DNA of 64,000 nucleotides from Lepeophtheirus salmonis (GCF_016086655.4 NC_052136.2:15934001-15998000); one strand, 5' to 3'; shown: positions 46,746 to 59,653, numbered from the stretch's first letter. Numbers and translations: made by a program. Notes: generated by a model not told the origin, from the letters alone.

Positions 46746-49189
46746 TATATATATATAATAGCTAAAACAATAAAAATCATTAGCCAATTTTTTTGTTATT
46801 AACTCATTTAATAAAATAAATAAGTGTCACCTAAAAAATAATTTTGTAACGTTATGTCTTACAGGGTTAATATACATAAATGAAATTAATTTATAAATAT
46901 CAAAAAATTGACACTACTATATTTACATAGTAAACTAAGTTGCTGATACCTGTAATACCCACAAGTCCAACTGAAACATTTGAAATAATCACTCCGTTTC
47001 TTACAAATGCACAATTACACCCATTTTGCCCAACCCTACACTACGTGTATATGTACCGTACCAGCTTGCATTGTTTTCCAGAAGAAAAAAAAATAGTTCC
47101 CGAAAAAAAGGAAAAATATTATCTCTTAAAAACCATGAATCTCTTTTGTAGTACGTATATTAAAATAAAAAGTTCTAAAACACTAGTTTCTTACGACAAA
47201 AACAAAAAAAAAATGAAATATTATGTAGATAATTGATTGCACATGGTTCGAACCTTGTAATAATGGGATATGAATGGATTGGTATTAAGTTTGTAATTGG
47301 TACATTCCTATATATTACTTAGTATAACCATTTATATTTTATAAATGATTTGCTCGTTATCTCTTAAGGAAAAAAAACAAACATACATTTTATGTATATA
47401 TATATATATACAATATACCCATACGAATGGGCGTTGTTTTTAGTCGAATTAAAATTATCTTTGCTCTTTTTTTTTTTGTCTGTCTGCGTGTATGTTTGTT
47501 AATCATTGTCGTCATTAATTCAATGAAACATCAAGCTTAAACTTTCTTTTGTAGCGTAACATGAAACGCAATGTTAGAATGGATGGCTTCCTTTAGTTGT
47601 TAAACAGGTGTTTTGCTTAATACAGGCATTACTTTCGAAGAAGAAAAACCCTGTAGTGTTGCGTAAGTTTATTATTTATTGATGTTGGATTTGAGTTTGG
47701 GCAAGTTCAAGTTTTTCTGTTCTGCGAAGAATAGAGTTTGTGTAAGGGTCTAAAACAAATTTGAGGTTTTATGAATTTTTACATTATTAATATGAGGATC
47801 TAAAATATATTTTTTTTATTTGAGGGGGGAGGAGGGTGGAAGGGGTTACTTTTTTTCATACTTTAGAATATTTTACATATTTTTGAAATAATGTGGTCTT
47901 AAATTTTAAATTTCGACCTGTGTTAGTAGTAGTTAAAGCCCATACCGGTCGACTTAAGCTGAGTATAAGTAAAATTTAAAAATATCCTTTGGCAGTGCTT
48001 CCTGGGAGATTTTACAATTTTAGAAATATGACTGTAAATCGTAAGCATTTGGCACTTAAAAAAATTAACATTGTAACACTGCAAATTTAAAAAATGTGTT
48101 GAAAAGGAACATCTTAGCTGCCATGATTTTTTATGGAATTAATTGCAAGCACCTGTGAGAGGAAGGAAATTAATATAAGTTTCACTTCTTATCAAACAAA
48201 GACATTGATCAGAATTACTCCGTTGTCAATCCCCAGTTCTACTCCAAGACCGTCAAACCCTGTCATTTATAACCCCGTAACAGATCAACAATGTTGTTTA
48301 TCCGTCATTTATGAACACACAGTCTTGATTACAAATGTTTTCCTCTCATGAATTATAATAACAGCATTAGAAAATAAAATAAAACAATGTTAATCTTGCC
48401 AACAACAACAACAACTAAAACTTACACGGTAAAAAATGCTTAGGATTTATAGCATTATTTATAATTATTACAGTCAACATTTTTACTGAATCTAAAATTT
48501 ACTAGAAAATTCATAAATAATAAGCCCATTACCAACTACTGATTACTCGGTAATACTCCAAATTACTTATCGGTTTCTCCCAATAAAGAACCGATACCAC
48601 CCTAGAAATAATTAACATTTTAACTAAAAGATTGTATTTATCTCCACAATACTGATACAAATTGTGATTAAAGATTATTACAATATAATAAATTTATAGC
48701 ATATTGAGATATATTACTATATATGATCATAAAATCAGTGGTAGAAAAATAATGAAACTTAATTAATATCATGAACAGAATTTCATTTAGAAATATTTTT
48801 ACTATCGATGCACTGCTGTGCTGCTTTTTTAAAATATTTTCTACCAAAGAACCTATATATGTACATACATTTTACATAAGAACAAAAACAAAAATTTAAA
48901 AAAAGCAACAAAGACGATAGATATCTGAACGTCATGACGGTGATATTATCTTTAATATATCTAAATAGGCTACACCCATAGATACAAACATGCACTTTAA
49001 AGCTGTATAAGCAAATATCATTGAGAGCTCAAAGTTTGCCATCTGTTTATAATTGGCAAAATCTAAGCACGATTTATAAAATGAAAAAAAGAATCATAAA
49101 AACAGATACAATAGATAATTTACTCTTCTAATAGATTTGAATAAATATAAAACCAGTGTGATCCAGAATCAGAGGCCCAGATGGGATTT
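46746..49189. other. AT-rich non-coding stretch
   Basis: Contains a TA microsatellite at 47397-47410 and a purine/G-rich tract at 47822-47847. The open frames at 46940 and 48133 have no motif. Confidence 0.45.
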
Positions 49190-49370
49190 ATTTTAGATAA
49201 TGTGTCAATACTTCTTTACAGGCTTAATATACTCCTACAATTGATCAATATATCATACTATGTGATTGGCCTCGTTATGAACAGCAAAGGAGAGACGCCT
49301 TGTATCTGACTTTAACCCCTAATAGATTGATCTATTTGTCAAATCATTGTCAATTTTTCGGGAAAACACG
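49190..49370 (+). pseudogene. LINE ORF2 C-terminal fragment
   Basis: The plus strand around 49235-49340 reads PTIDQYIILCDWPRYEQQRR and then DALYLTLTPNRLIYLSN. This resembles the end of a LINE zinc finger, E-x-x-x-H-I-L-x-x-C-P-R-Y-x-x-x-R, with Gln in place of His and an added Trp. The proximal C..C pair is not preserved. It differs in sequence from the fragments at 7.1 and 19.0 kb, so it is another LINE family. Confidence 0.45.
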
Positions 49371-49869
49371 TGCTAAAAATAATATTAATTTAAGTAAAAT
49401 AACTCTGCTTTAGACAAGATAAAAAAATATGGTAGCCCTGATTTCCGAAAGACAGCTGTGAATATGCGAATCTTTGAAGAGGGGTTCTCAATCATCATCA
49501 ATCTGCTACGAAAGAAAAACCATTTATCTTGCATCAGTGAATGGGCCAATCCTCTGGGAGGGCTAAATCTTTAAAACAATTCATCAATCCCTCTCTTTCA
49601 TTCCCACTTAAGTCATTATAATCATGGAGTCATGTTGATCAAAGAATTCCTGATGTTTATAAACTCCCTTTGACATTTTAGCCAGCCCTAATCTTATTTG
49701 TCAACTTGAAATATTTAGGACTCATTATATTCAAATCATAACCAACTGATTATCTTTCCGACTACTCTAAGATAAGTTCATTGAAATTGTACCTTTCTTA
49801 TATTAGCTAATGTCATCCCCGCAGACGAGATATCGCGTCAGCGGCAAAAAAAAGAAGAAGAAGGAGTAG
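49371..49869. other. Unassigned stretch between LINE and transposase scraps
   Basis: No feature recognised. A GAAGAAGAAGAAGG-like run lies near 49853-49866. Confidence 0.45.
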
Positions 49870-50130
49870 AAATTGAAAATTAGATACATAAAATCTGTTG
49901 TGATCGGGGAACCCTTGTTGAGCCTACAAAATAAAATAACCTCCCCTTCTGTCTGTCATACTCTACATAGCAAACTCAAGGGGAATAGTATTTGGGGAAG
50001 AATGAGGCCAATATTTTTCGTTCCAAAATGTTCCAGATTATCTTTTAACCATTGTTACACTTTTTTACAGTTTAGAATTGGATCTGATTCATATCCAGAC
50101 AAATTGGAACCCATGGAAACGTTTCTAATA
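49870..50130 (-). pseudogene. Tc1/mariner-superfamily transposase C-terminal relic
   Basis: On the minus strand VQQWLKDNLEHF-like codons (about 50070-50030, with one stop) precede FWNEKYWPHSSPNTIPLEFA. This is a decayed W-P-P-S-S-P-D-L-N-P-L-D-F-A block with the catalytic Asp changed to Asn and the following Asp to Glu. A stop follows, then SMTDR. Upstream, the D-G-A-P-C-H block is not recognisable. Downstream, coding similarity fades before the GAA repeat at 49860. No terminal repeats found. The plus-strand frame 49873-50142 is the shadow of this relic. Confidence 0.6.
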
Positions 50131-53100
50131 ATCATAGTTTAGTTAAATTAAAATCAAGGGAACCAAACTTTATTAAAGGGAGACTGAAAGAAGTTGCATA
50201 TCGTTCTTTTTCGTGAAGACCAAAAAAACTTGCAGAGTTTTTAAAATTAAAAATTATTTTGGGATTTATTTACTTTTCTCCTTTAATTCAAGATATAAAT
50301 AGCTGTAACTTATTTAGGTACAATAAACAATATTACATCACAATTTAACATATAAAATTTAATTATTTTGAAAAATTAGTTAAATAAAAAAAGTGGCGGT
50401 TCTCCTCTCTAACGTATTTCAAATACGTTCAATCATATAGTGAAATGTCAATGAAAGAGATTGTTCAATTTGCAAACATATTTATTGTATAATAAGTACA
50501 AATAATCTTGTTAGATGTAGAATGAAGTCCATTCAATCTCTTAAAGCAAGGAATCTCCTTTTTTGACTTGTTGTAATTATTTAGACTTGCAAATAATGTT
50601 GAGATAAAGTTTAGTTTAAGGTAAGAAAGAAAAAGAAAAGTTGATAATTTGTAATTTGATCAATTATATATATTGTCAAGAACAAGTAACGCATAAAATG
50701 TAACCATTTGATAATTGTGGGCTCACTTACATCAACAAAACTAGCAATGATATATTTAGAATTGTAAAAAATATGACCTAAATTTGTGCAAAATATTTAG
50801 TAGATGACAATCTGAATCAATGCTTTAAAATAAATCTGCAAAACGAGGATATTAGATTGAGGAGTTCGATAGTCGTAGAAATTGTTTTCCACCACGAAAC
50901 ATTTGGTTTTTTTAATGCGAAAAATAGCGTCGCTTTATCATTTTTTGTCATATATATGTTACTTTTTTCCCCTTCGTAGAGTTGACCTTGTTAATTCATG
51001 TGAAAGGGTGTATTCCTGGAAGCTTCGTAGTTAGTTATGTAATATTCAATGTTGCTAACGGGCAAAAAATGTCATCAATTCTCATTACCTTGTACAAATA
51101 TTGATGAAAGGGCCCTTGCCTCGAATTATTTCAAAGTTTTAATCTTAACATTTTTTTAAATTTTATATATAGAACACTGAATATTTGCTGTGAAGTTACG
51201 GATGTAAGTCCTTATAGAGTCAGAGTAATGTCAGTTTTTGTCCCTCCGAGATAGGGATATCTGCTTGCATATAATCTAATAAAACGCTATTGCAGCTAAG
51301 ATACTCTTCTCCAATAAATTCTTCTAATTATCAGTGTTACCATGTCATTTTTCGATTTCTTTTCTTTTTTACCTACTATTAGTATATATGATTTACAGCT
51401 CTAGACATAAATAGGGAGGTAAAAACTGTAAAAATTGGGATGAATGTAAAAAAAACACAGCTCAGGGAATGTCATAATAAATATAATAACATTAAGAGAA
51501 GTATTTCTGCTGACAGAGATAACCATTATACTCGTTATTACGTTTGAATGTTCAAAATAGGGTGAACAAATATATAAGACCACTAATATCTTGCAAGTTA
51601 GCAATATATCTGTTTTTATAATAGACGCTAGTGAGAGTTACATCAGTTTTCATATCTTTAAGTATAACAAAGTGTACTAAATATTATGAAATACTGTGAA
51701 ATTTAATTATTTCTTAATTTACTTTAAGAAAGAATTATAAATTTAAGGCTTGTTCTACCCATATATTCTCAATCATCATGTTCTTCATTTGAATTAATAT
51801 CTCTTTTTAGTGTAAAGGGCGTTATTTAGAGCCCACCAGTCCAGATTTTTTGAATTTTATAACCCGATAAGACCTGCAACAAAAAATAATAAGTAATGAA
51901 ATAGCTAATTTTTGTTGGATTATGTTTAATTAAATGAAACTTACACAATGAAATAAATAAATGCAGGATTTTTGGAGAAAATAATTAATAGAGAAAATTT
52001 CTCGTAAGTGTAAAACCCCGACAAAAACCAAGAGATGTACCCTTTTCGATAACATATAGCAATTTTCAACATCACGTCCCTAAGCCTTTTCTCTGAAAAA
52101 AAGGCCTCAAATTAATCTTTAGACAGTCAATTACATAACTCTATGCTTCTGTTGGGCTATCATTGTTTTTATTGAAGGATCTGCATAGCTCAACAAGAAA
52201 TGCATTATTTCATTTCAACAAATGAAAGGAAGAATTGTTTATATTCAAAAATTATAATATGTAATTTTTTTCGAAATAATTTGATTATATATGTAAGTAT
52301 TATGTGTACATACAGGATATATGAAGTAACCTGCCTTAAGTATATTTGGTTTCGAGTTCGAATCCATATGGTTCTAAGACGAGGCCTAATAGATCAAAAA
52401 TGACTCAAGTGAATAGTCCTAATCGAGCAATACATTTTTCACTTTTATAATAAAAAAATGTGGACTTGAATCAGTGACAATTTTGTAGGTGCCCTTCTAA
52501 GTACCCATGCGTCCGTCACTTGGAAAATGGTAAAGTGACGTAATATTTCTAAAGTGAAGTCCTGTGTAAAAATATTTTTTAAAGGAGCCAACAACATTTT
52601 GATATAACATGTAAGTGTCATTTATTTTAAAAATAATAATCCGAATAAATTAAGGATTAATGTAACTGAACGAAACAAATTTAGAACGAATGAATGGATT
52701 AAGTCGGATTCTTCTAATATTATGTATAATTTATAGATACTTGAGTTTCAGTCAACTGACGATAATATGCGTGGTATATTTAGGTGTATTATTGCATAGG
52801 TCTTTTTTTAGAATGATTTATGAAAGAGACCAGTAGTTTTTATAGCTCTCAGACACTAAGGCGGAAGGTGCTGCAGTCTCTCTCATTGAAGAAAATAAAT
52901 GACTTTATCTAAATAATTTGCATTATGGATACATATGTATTTTATTCATGTATAAATATCGACACCTACATTTAAAAAAATACTTTGTAAAACACTTTGT
53001 AAAGAATGAGTTATAATTTATATCCGACCATAAAGTAAAATATATTATATATATATATATTAAACTGGTCCATGGTCCATTTCTACCTAATTTCTCATCC

Positions 53101-54539
53101 ACCTCAACTATACGTTTGATTAAAACATGCTTAATGAAAAATTAGAAAAAAAACTGTAGGTTGTACATTTACGTCTTCCTCTTAATTATTCCTTTTTCAA
53201 TCGAAGATAATAATTGAAATATATCTACTTTTTAAAGATATTTTATTTATGCACAAATATTATAATATAAAATAACAAATATATGTTTGTGTTTGCAAGA
53301 TAAGTAAAAATGCTGACAAAAAACGTCATATTTTGTAAATTTAAATCATATAAAGTTTTTCAATGATTATGTTTTAAGTAAATCAAGAAATCTCTAATTT
53401 TAGATGATTATGTGAATAATGGAATAAAACTATATTTTCACCATTTAAATGTAATATTCATTTCATATAGCATTCATTTATTTTTGTACTTTTTTGTGAT
53501 ATTATAAGTGTGTTTTTTTTTGTTTTTTTCTAGGAACTCATTAAATATATTCGTATTGGCTTAAAAGCAATCTGAAGGAAATTTAGTAAGAAACATAAAG
53601 CAAAAAAAAAATGTAGACGCCACTTTGGAATTTGTTCCCATAAAAAGGAAAAATACTAGTGGAAATTTTTCATTCCGATTTTTTCAATCAGACTCATGAA
53701 TTTCTAAGAAGTTGATAACTAAAGAGGGGAAAAAAGTGAACTTTATGTGGATTTTTTAATTCATGTTTCTTTTATTCAAAATATTTTACACTGCAAAAAA
53801 AAATAGTATCTGAGATAACGTTGACTATAAACGTATTTATATTCTATTCAGATTTGACTGTTGAAGGAGATAACTTAAAGTTGTAAACTATAAACACTTT
53901 CAGTATGTAAAAAAAAAATAATAATAATATAAAAATTTCCAATCAAGGATTTTCACACCTCTACCAATGTATAAATTTATCTTCTATAAATATTTTTTGT
54001 TTGCTGCAGCTCCTTATTGATATACTAAAAAACAATACTAAAAACATTCAACGATGTTGAACTCACAGTTTTTTTTTTTGGTTTTTTTTTTGCAAAGCTT
54101 TGAATTTATCTAGAATAAAATCCAAAATTGCCTTAATAGGGCCCCATAGGTGGAGAGACTGACATAATTCACTAACAACCAGTTACTTGTTTGGTCATAA
54201 TTATTTATCTTTTTGGAGAAGATATTGATAAATGCAATGAAAGTATCATAGATATTTACAGATTTTATATCTAGTTAGAGGTTGTTGATCAATGTGCTAT
54301 TCTCTCTAGATACTATTTTTAACCTTAACCTATTGGGTTTGAATCAACCAAATATTAAAAGCCATAAAAATTGGAAAGGATGCCGTAAGTCCTTTGTTTT
54401 ATTCTCATTTTGAAGGAAAGGTTCATTCATAGAATGCAGCACATCATTATATCGGACATCAATAAAAAATTAACTCGAGATTTTCCTAGTAGCGTCTATA
54501 TGTATAAAGATATAAAAATAAACAGAAAATTGATACGGT
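50131..54539. other. Long AT-rich region without recognised genes
   Basis: No coding region recognised. A B-box-like GAGTTCGAATCC occurs at 52354 without a matching A-box. A small hairpin (CGTCACTT...AAGTGACG) lies at 52514-52540 and a TA microsatellite at 53047-53061. Confidence 0.45.
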
Positions 54540-55610
54540 AACTCTAACAATTAGAAGAATTTGTGGTTGAGTAGCAGCTGAGCCAATATAATAGTTTATT
54601 AAATTAGCTTCAAGCATCTAGGAACTACAGAATTTCGAACAAATCCAACTCTGTTTCTTTGAAGAATATAGACAAGATATCGATACTCATACATACTCTG
54701 ACTACAAGAAGGAATTATAATTTCGCGACAAATTAATTATCCGTTATTCATGTGTAGAGTAGTAAATTCTAAGCACTCCAATTATATTTAAAAAATTGTA
54801 ACCTTGATGATTTGAAGAATATTACAGTGAAGAGCAGTTTAGCTGATTGTGTTGCTATCAGTTGCAAGTAAACAAGAGAGTAAGGAGATCGACACAAGTC
54901 CAACTCCGTATCTTGTAAGAAAATAGGCAGGAATGACTCTGATTTGGATCTTCAATTATTCCCCGAGTTCAACAAGGACTTACTCATGCAACTCCCCCAA
55001 AAATCCAGTAATTATACGTCATTCATGTAGATCATAAGCACTGTCACTATATTTTGAAAAAAAAAACCTATAAAATTAAATAGTAGCCTTGACAGTTCGA
55101 AGAGTTCAAAGAATATTTGGGAAAAATCCAAAGGGAAAAAATGCTATATTTTCTGTGCCTTGGCGATTGAAAATTCAACGGATATATTTTTCTTATGTTT
55201 GCCTGTGCGGCAATTTATTATTCGAGTGGAGGAGATGGCACAGAAACTTTGATACTGCAGAATCAAAAAGATTAATTGTTTAGTGCCAACGGCGTTAAGT
55301 CAAGAACTTATCAAAAGGATGATCAAGAGTTGATGATAAGTTTTGATGAGAATGGAATACTAACTAGAAATATATATATATATATAAACTAGATAGGTGA
55401 CACTTCTGGCGAATTAAAAGAGCAAGAGTAAATAATGCAATTGTAAAGTGTTGAAATTAGTCTATTAAACTGTTTCCCAATCCCACTCAGTATCTAGCAA
55501 AGTAATAGTCAGCCATTAGTCCGTTAACAACTCTCAATTCGAAACTGGCACTTGCAATTATCTCAATAAATTATCAGCGTTACTTTACGCAGGATTTCAA
55601 GATTTGAAAT
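54540..55610 (+). repeat. Degenerate ~260-290 bp tandem repeat with interruption
   Basis: Landmarks recur in order. TTAGAAGAATTTG...GCAGCTGAGCC (54551) recurs as TTTGAAGAATATT...GCAGTTTAGCTG (54813). AATCCAACTCTGTTTCTTTG (54643) recurs as AGTCCAACTCCGTATCTTG (54896) and AATCCCACTCAGTATCTAG (55481). GTTATTCATGTGTAGA (54743) recurs as GTCATTCATGTAGA (55018). A third unit starts at about 55083 (TAGCCTTGACAGTTCGAAGA), but its second landmark comes 300 bp late, so 55110-55430 looks inserted. Old and diverged. Confidence 0.55.
55089..55283 (+). pseudogene. Possible retrotransposon gag scrap inside the tandem repeat
   Basis: The 64-codon frame ends with LLFEWRRWHRNFDTAESKRL. The aromatic W..W...F..Y/T pattern resembles the start of Ty3/gypsy Gag matrix-capsid regions (F-x-W-x-x-W-x-x-x-F), but there is no second supporting block. 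It coincides with the interval that appears inserted into the third repeat unit, which fits a foreign fragment. It could equally be chance. Confidence 0.2.
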
Positions 55611-57499
55611 CGGTTTGGCGATAGATTATCAATCAACTACATGACGTCGTTAGTGAAATAATATCATTTAACCAGACTGTCAAGTTTTGAAATCAGTTTA
55701 CATAAACGCAAATTAAAGCATCCAAACAAAAACATTCATTTACATGAGATCAAAAACATTCACCTGCACTTTGGGATTTGTTTTGAGGCCTATATGGCAT
55801 GAATAAATCCCTTCCATTTGAAGCATTGTTACTTTGAAACATATATTTATCTCCTGGGTCGAAATTGAACGGAGGTTATGTTTTGGTCTATGTTTGTTTT
55901 TTAGTCACCAGGACTGCAGCAAAAGTTACAGATCGATTACGATCAAACTTAATATGAAGATTATATTTGGGTACGAGGGATATTGCTAGCTTTCATGTTT
56001 TGGGGGGAATTAAGCCCAAAAATTATCAACATTATAATTTAATTACATTTATTAGTAGGTTTATTTTATATTTATACTAGCAGAGGGTGTTCGTATTGCA
56101 GGGCTGAATAGAGAATAATTGTAGCAAAGAAAGAAGAAAATATACAGAGAGAGGGATTTAGAACGATACAGAGGAGGAAGAGAAGACTGAAGAGACAACT
56201 AGAAGGAGAGAGAGATAGAAAGAGTGAAGGGAAAGGAGTTTAATTTTGGTTAAAAAGAACCAAAAAGATAAATCATCGAAACATGCCTGGTCATATTACT
56301 TGCGAAATTTCAGACGGATCTGTGCGACCATTTTTGATTCCATAAGTGATAAGACCAAATACATACTTTTGAATATACGAATATATTAGATATACTCAAA
56401 AAAGGGGGTGGTGACGCCACTGATGGTCAGTGAATGAGCATATTAAATTTTGAGAAGTGAAGATCAAAGTCCAAGGCAATATAAAAAGTGCATAATCGAC
56501 CATAGCTATGGAAAAAGTTGAGATACATAACTCAATTTGATTTTAAGCAGAGTCTTTGCTCTCTACCAAGTGCCCATTTTATTTTTGACTGTTTTTGATG
56601 ATGTGTGAACAATGCAATGGATTGACTCTGAAAGATGTGTTTTTCTCAAAAATTAAATAATAATTATATCTGCTTTACAAAGTAGGAGTCATGGCTCTGA
56701 TTACCAACTACATACAAAAAAAACTCCGTTGCGATTAAATGCTTAGAATTTAGAACTCATAATTGACAGATTTGGATTCAGTCTATGTGTATTTAGAAGA
56801 GGAAATTTTGTAACATATGTTTTATGAAGGAGGAGTGTACATTTGTATTATAAGTTAGTATATATACGATAATTTAATCGTTCCTTCAAGAATGGGAGGG
56901 TCTCTTTTGTTATCTCTCTCACTCACTTCAATTTCTAATTTCACTTTTTTCAACCTGTTATTACTATTTTATTTTTTATTATTATCAGTTGTATATATGG
57001 AGAAGTTGTAGTGGAAGACGTACTGGCATTTTTTTTTTTTTTTTGCTTGGTCATTAATTCCTTTATTATCATTATTATTTCTATTTTTTTCTGGCTCCCA
57101 TACATATATATACAGTTGTGACAGATGTTTAAGAAGGTAGCTGCATAGAAATAGGAAAAATATGCCTTTTTAGATACATCCATGAAAAATTGTATATTTT
57201 TGTTTTTATAGAAAAAAAAATTGGAAGTATGGATGCCATAATCTTCTACAGGGCCCATTATTTAGCTAGGCTTACGCCTCTTTACATAACATTGCTTTAA
57301 TCATATCTATAAATTGTTTTAATTGATTTCTTTCATTTGAAAAAAATCGATTCCTGGAATATTTGCAATTTCGATTTTAAAGACAATGAGTTAAAAAGTA
57401 ATATTTCATTATTAAAGTATAAATTTAACATCTTTATAAGATTATCTCTTAAAGTTTAATATGTTAAACTTCTGAGGTTAACACAGTATTAGAGTCTCT
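55611..57499. other. Non-coding stretch with purine-rich tract
   Basis: A GA-rich tract occupies 56128-56243. The stretch at 55850-55990 (AGTCACCAGGACTGCAGCAA, then AGATCGATTACGATCAAACT) looks like a dispersed repeat but has no other copy here. A 16-T run lies at 57029-57044. Confidence 0.4.
56128..56243 (+). repeat. Purine-rich (GA) tract
   Basis: About 115 bp almost free of pyrimidines, with several GAGAGAG and GGAGG runs. Simple-sequence DNA of unknown role. Confidence 0.6.
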
Positions 57500-57815
57500 C
57501 TTTTTCACGGCAAGTTATCATTCAGTGAGATCTCGGGAAACCAATTTTATGGGATGAGATAGTAATTTATAAACCGGGCAAAATTGCAACACCTTGTTTT
57601 TTGGGCCAATGACTCCAAATTGGAGTTTATCTTTTTTGAGTATGTAAGTAGTTTTTTCTTTCCCGAGAAATTATCAATCAGCAAGATCCCGGAAACCCAA
57701 TTTAGTGGGATGAAATAATAAAAAATAAGTAATGGAGACCAGGAGCAATTGCAACACATTTTACCTTTGGTTCAATTACTCCGTGATGGAGTTTATCAGT
57801 TTTGGGATTGCATTC
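57500..57815 (+). repeat. Two-copy tandem duplication of ~155-165 bp
   Basis: AAGTTATCATTCAGTGAGAT (57512) recurs as AAATTATCAATCAGCAAGAT (57667). It is followed in both by C.CGGGAAACC or CCCGGAAACCC, TGGGATGA.AT, ATTGCAACAC, ACTCC and GGAGTTTATC (57622 and 57788). Clearly related, moderately diverged. The open frames here are shadows of the repeat. Confidence 0.8.
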
Positions 57816-57981
57816 ACACAAAGTTGGCGTTTCGTTTCGGCTAATTTGATATATTTTGAAAACATGTTCCAAAGTGGAAGAATCTGACAATGTCGTTTAC
57901 TTGTACAATCAATTTGTACAAATTAAGAGTTGAATTTAATTTTACACGTGAAATGTGTACATTTACCCCGTCTTTAATAAG

Positions 57982-58325
57982 TAGTGATGGATCGGTCTAA
58001 AAAATTGCAGTCATAGGTATCAGTCCAGTCCCCACAAAATTTGTTAGTCCTAAGACCAATCATTTCTTTCTTTTATGGTCATTACAGCTTATTCAGAGAC
58101 AGGCTAACTGAATTTTTTTAAATAGGTAATGTTAAAAATAATTAAACGTTCTTCATATCTTTTATTACTTTTTAGGTTTTTATATTCTTCAATCCTAACT
58201 AAGAATATAGAAAATATAAAATTAACTAGGACCGTATGACTAAAGGACTGACTAATCCTTACTTTAGACCGTTAAATGTTGGTCAGACTGATAAGAAAAT
58301 CAGTCTTTGGATCAATCCAACACTA
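57982..58325. mobile_element. hAT-like MITE
   Basis: Ends TAGTGATGGATCGGTCT (57982) and, reverse-complemented, TAGTGTTGGATTGATCC (ending 58325) agree at about 13 of 17. Flanking octamers TTAATAAG and CCAATCAG agree at 5 of 8, with two of the three differences being transitions, so a worn 8-bp duplication is possible. The 344-bp interior has repeated CAGTC/GACTG and GGTCT motifs and no coding capacity. The TAGTG ends are shared with the element at 29980-30802, but the interiors differ. Confidence 0.55.
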
Positions 58326-59112
58326 CCAATCAGTAATTATTAGATTGCCATTAGCACGGAATTCTAGAAACACCCACTTTACTTCTGGAAAATATGGAAG
58401 GAGTGATTGGTTAAAAAAAATGAAGAGATGAACTATTCTAATTTATTAGTCCAAGAGAAAAAAATACAGAAAAACAAGTTTAATTTTATATGTGATGTAC
58501 ATCATCCAGCAAAAAAGAAATACTACAATATGCGTAAGTCCATTTGTTTTCGAATAAGTAAATCCTGATCTTATCATACATATGAGTTAGGTTATAAAAA
58601 TATGGCAATAAAATAATATCCTCAATTTACATTGTATGTGAGCAAAAATGAGTCATAGGTGACAATATCAACAAAACCATTAAGAGTTAGAGTTTGCTCT
58701 CTCGAGCTGTAAAAGTGGAATAGGTGGGATGTTAACTGAAAGCGAACCAGTCAGAACGGAAGAACTAAGAGCTATTAATACGAGCCTAATACGCTTCCAT
58801 AGACAATTTAAAAAGTTATGGGCCTCAAAAGTTCTATAGTTGTCTTTTTTTATTGCAATTGAAACTTTAGCTTTTATTTCTCTTTTTATACTATTAATAT
58901 TATTAATAGTAAAGTTTTTCCTCCATGTTTATAGTAATCATGTCTATTTAGTTCAGAGATTTAATTATAGGCTATAATGTTTATTTATATATTTTCTTTC
59001 GTATGTAAATTCCCCTCGACCAATAAAGAAGGAAAAAAACAAAAAAACATCAAAAGTATTTTAGGTTAGCACCTTGAAATTTATTAGCTGCAGAAATAAT
59101 CATCTTTGTTCC
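58326..59112. other. AT-rich non-coding stretch
   Basis: No feature recognised. Confidence 0.5.
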
Positions 59113-59653
59113 TTAAAATTCAAATTGTCCACTTTAGCCTCGACTGCAGCCTCTGTACAAGGTTGAAAGGCCTTGCACAATCTCATAACCTACCCATTTG
59201 ACATAACCATTCATTCCTGTTCAATGTAGGTATTCAGCTCATCAGTATTTTCGTGGGGTGCCCTTTGAGGCCTTGGCCAGAAATCATCCTCTATACAATT
59301 TAGAAGTTTTGGGGCCTTGTTTTCAACTAGCAATTTTGAAGGACGTAGATCTTGAGGCCAATGTCTTTCAGGTATGCCTGATCGTCTTTTCACTAATGTT
59401 GTGTTTTTTACGAACTTACACATCAAGGTTTGAGGATTTGCCTCAATACTTTTCCCCAATACCCCTTGAACTCATCCTATTTATTTACGTTGTTGCAAAA
59501 GCTTCAAAGCTTCCGTTCATAGCTGGCATTAGCCTCAAACGCCTTCCTGATCCTCAAAACAGTGGACCTTTTCACTTCCACAATCTTGACCACCTCACAA
59601 AGAGGAACTCCTGTGTGAAGCAAATCAAGTACTATACGTTTCTTAGACGACAT
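59113..59653 (-). pseudogene. Tc1/mariner-like transposase, central part deleted
   Basis: Minus-strand ATG at 59653 starts MSSKKRIVLDLLHTGVPLCE, then VVKIVEVKRSTVLRIRKAFE, a well-preserved helix-turn-helix (VREVVKI.GV...TV.RI.K). NASYERK and, in the next frame, KANPQT-like IEANPQTLMCKF follow (start of the second DNA-binding half). After that the sequence jumps to C-terminal material: RPQRAPHENTDELNTYIEQE, EW, then CTEAAVEAK and a final GQFEF-like end with stop at 59113-59115. The whole catalytic core with the three acidic residues is missing. At about 540 bp this is under half the usual 1 kb gene. Terminal repeats were not identified. The plus-strand 132-codon frame at 59258-59656 is a shadow. 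Confidence 0.78.

Noticed and set aside
47822..47847. G-quadruplex in the G-rich tract
   Set aside because: Only three runs reach three guanines, and the remaining runs are pairs, so the motif is incomplete.
52340..52380. B-box-like GAGTTCGAATCC as evidence of a tRNA gene
   Set aside because: No A-box at the right distance and no acceptor stem could be found. The similar motifs at 7903 and 47245 fail for the same reason.
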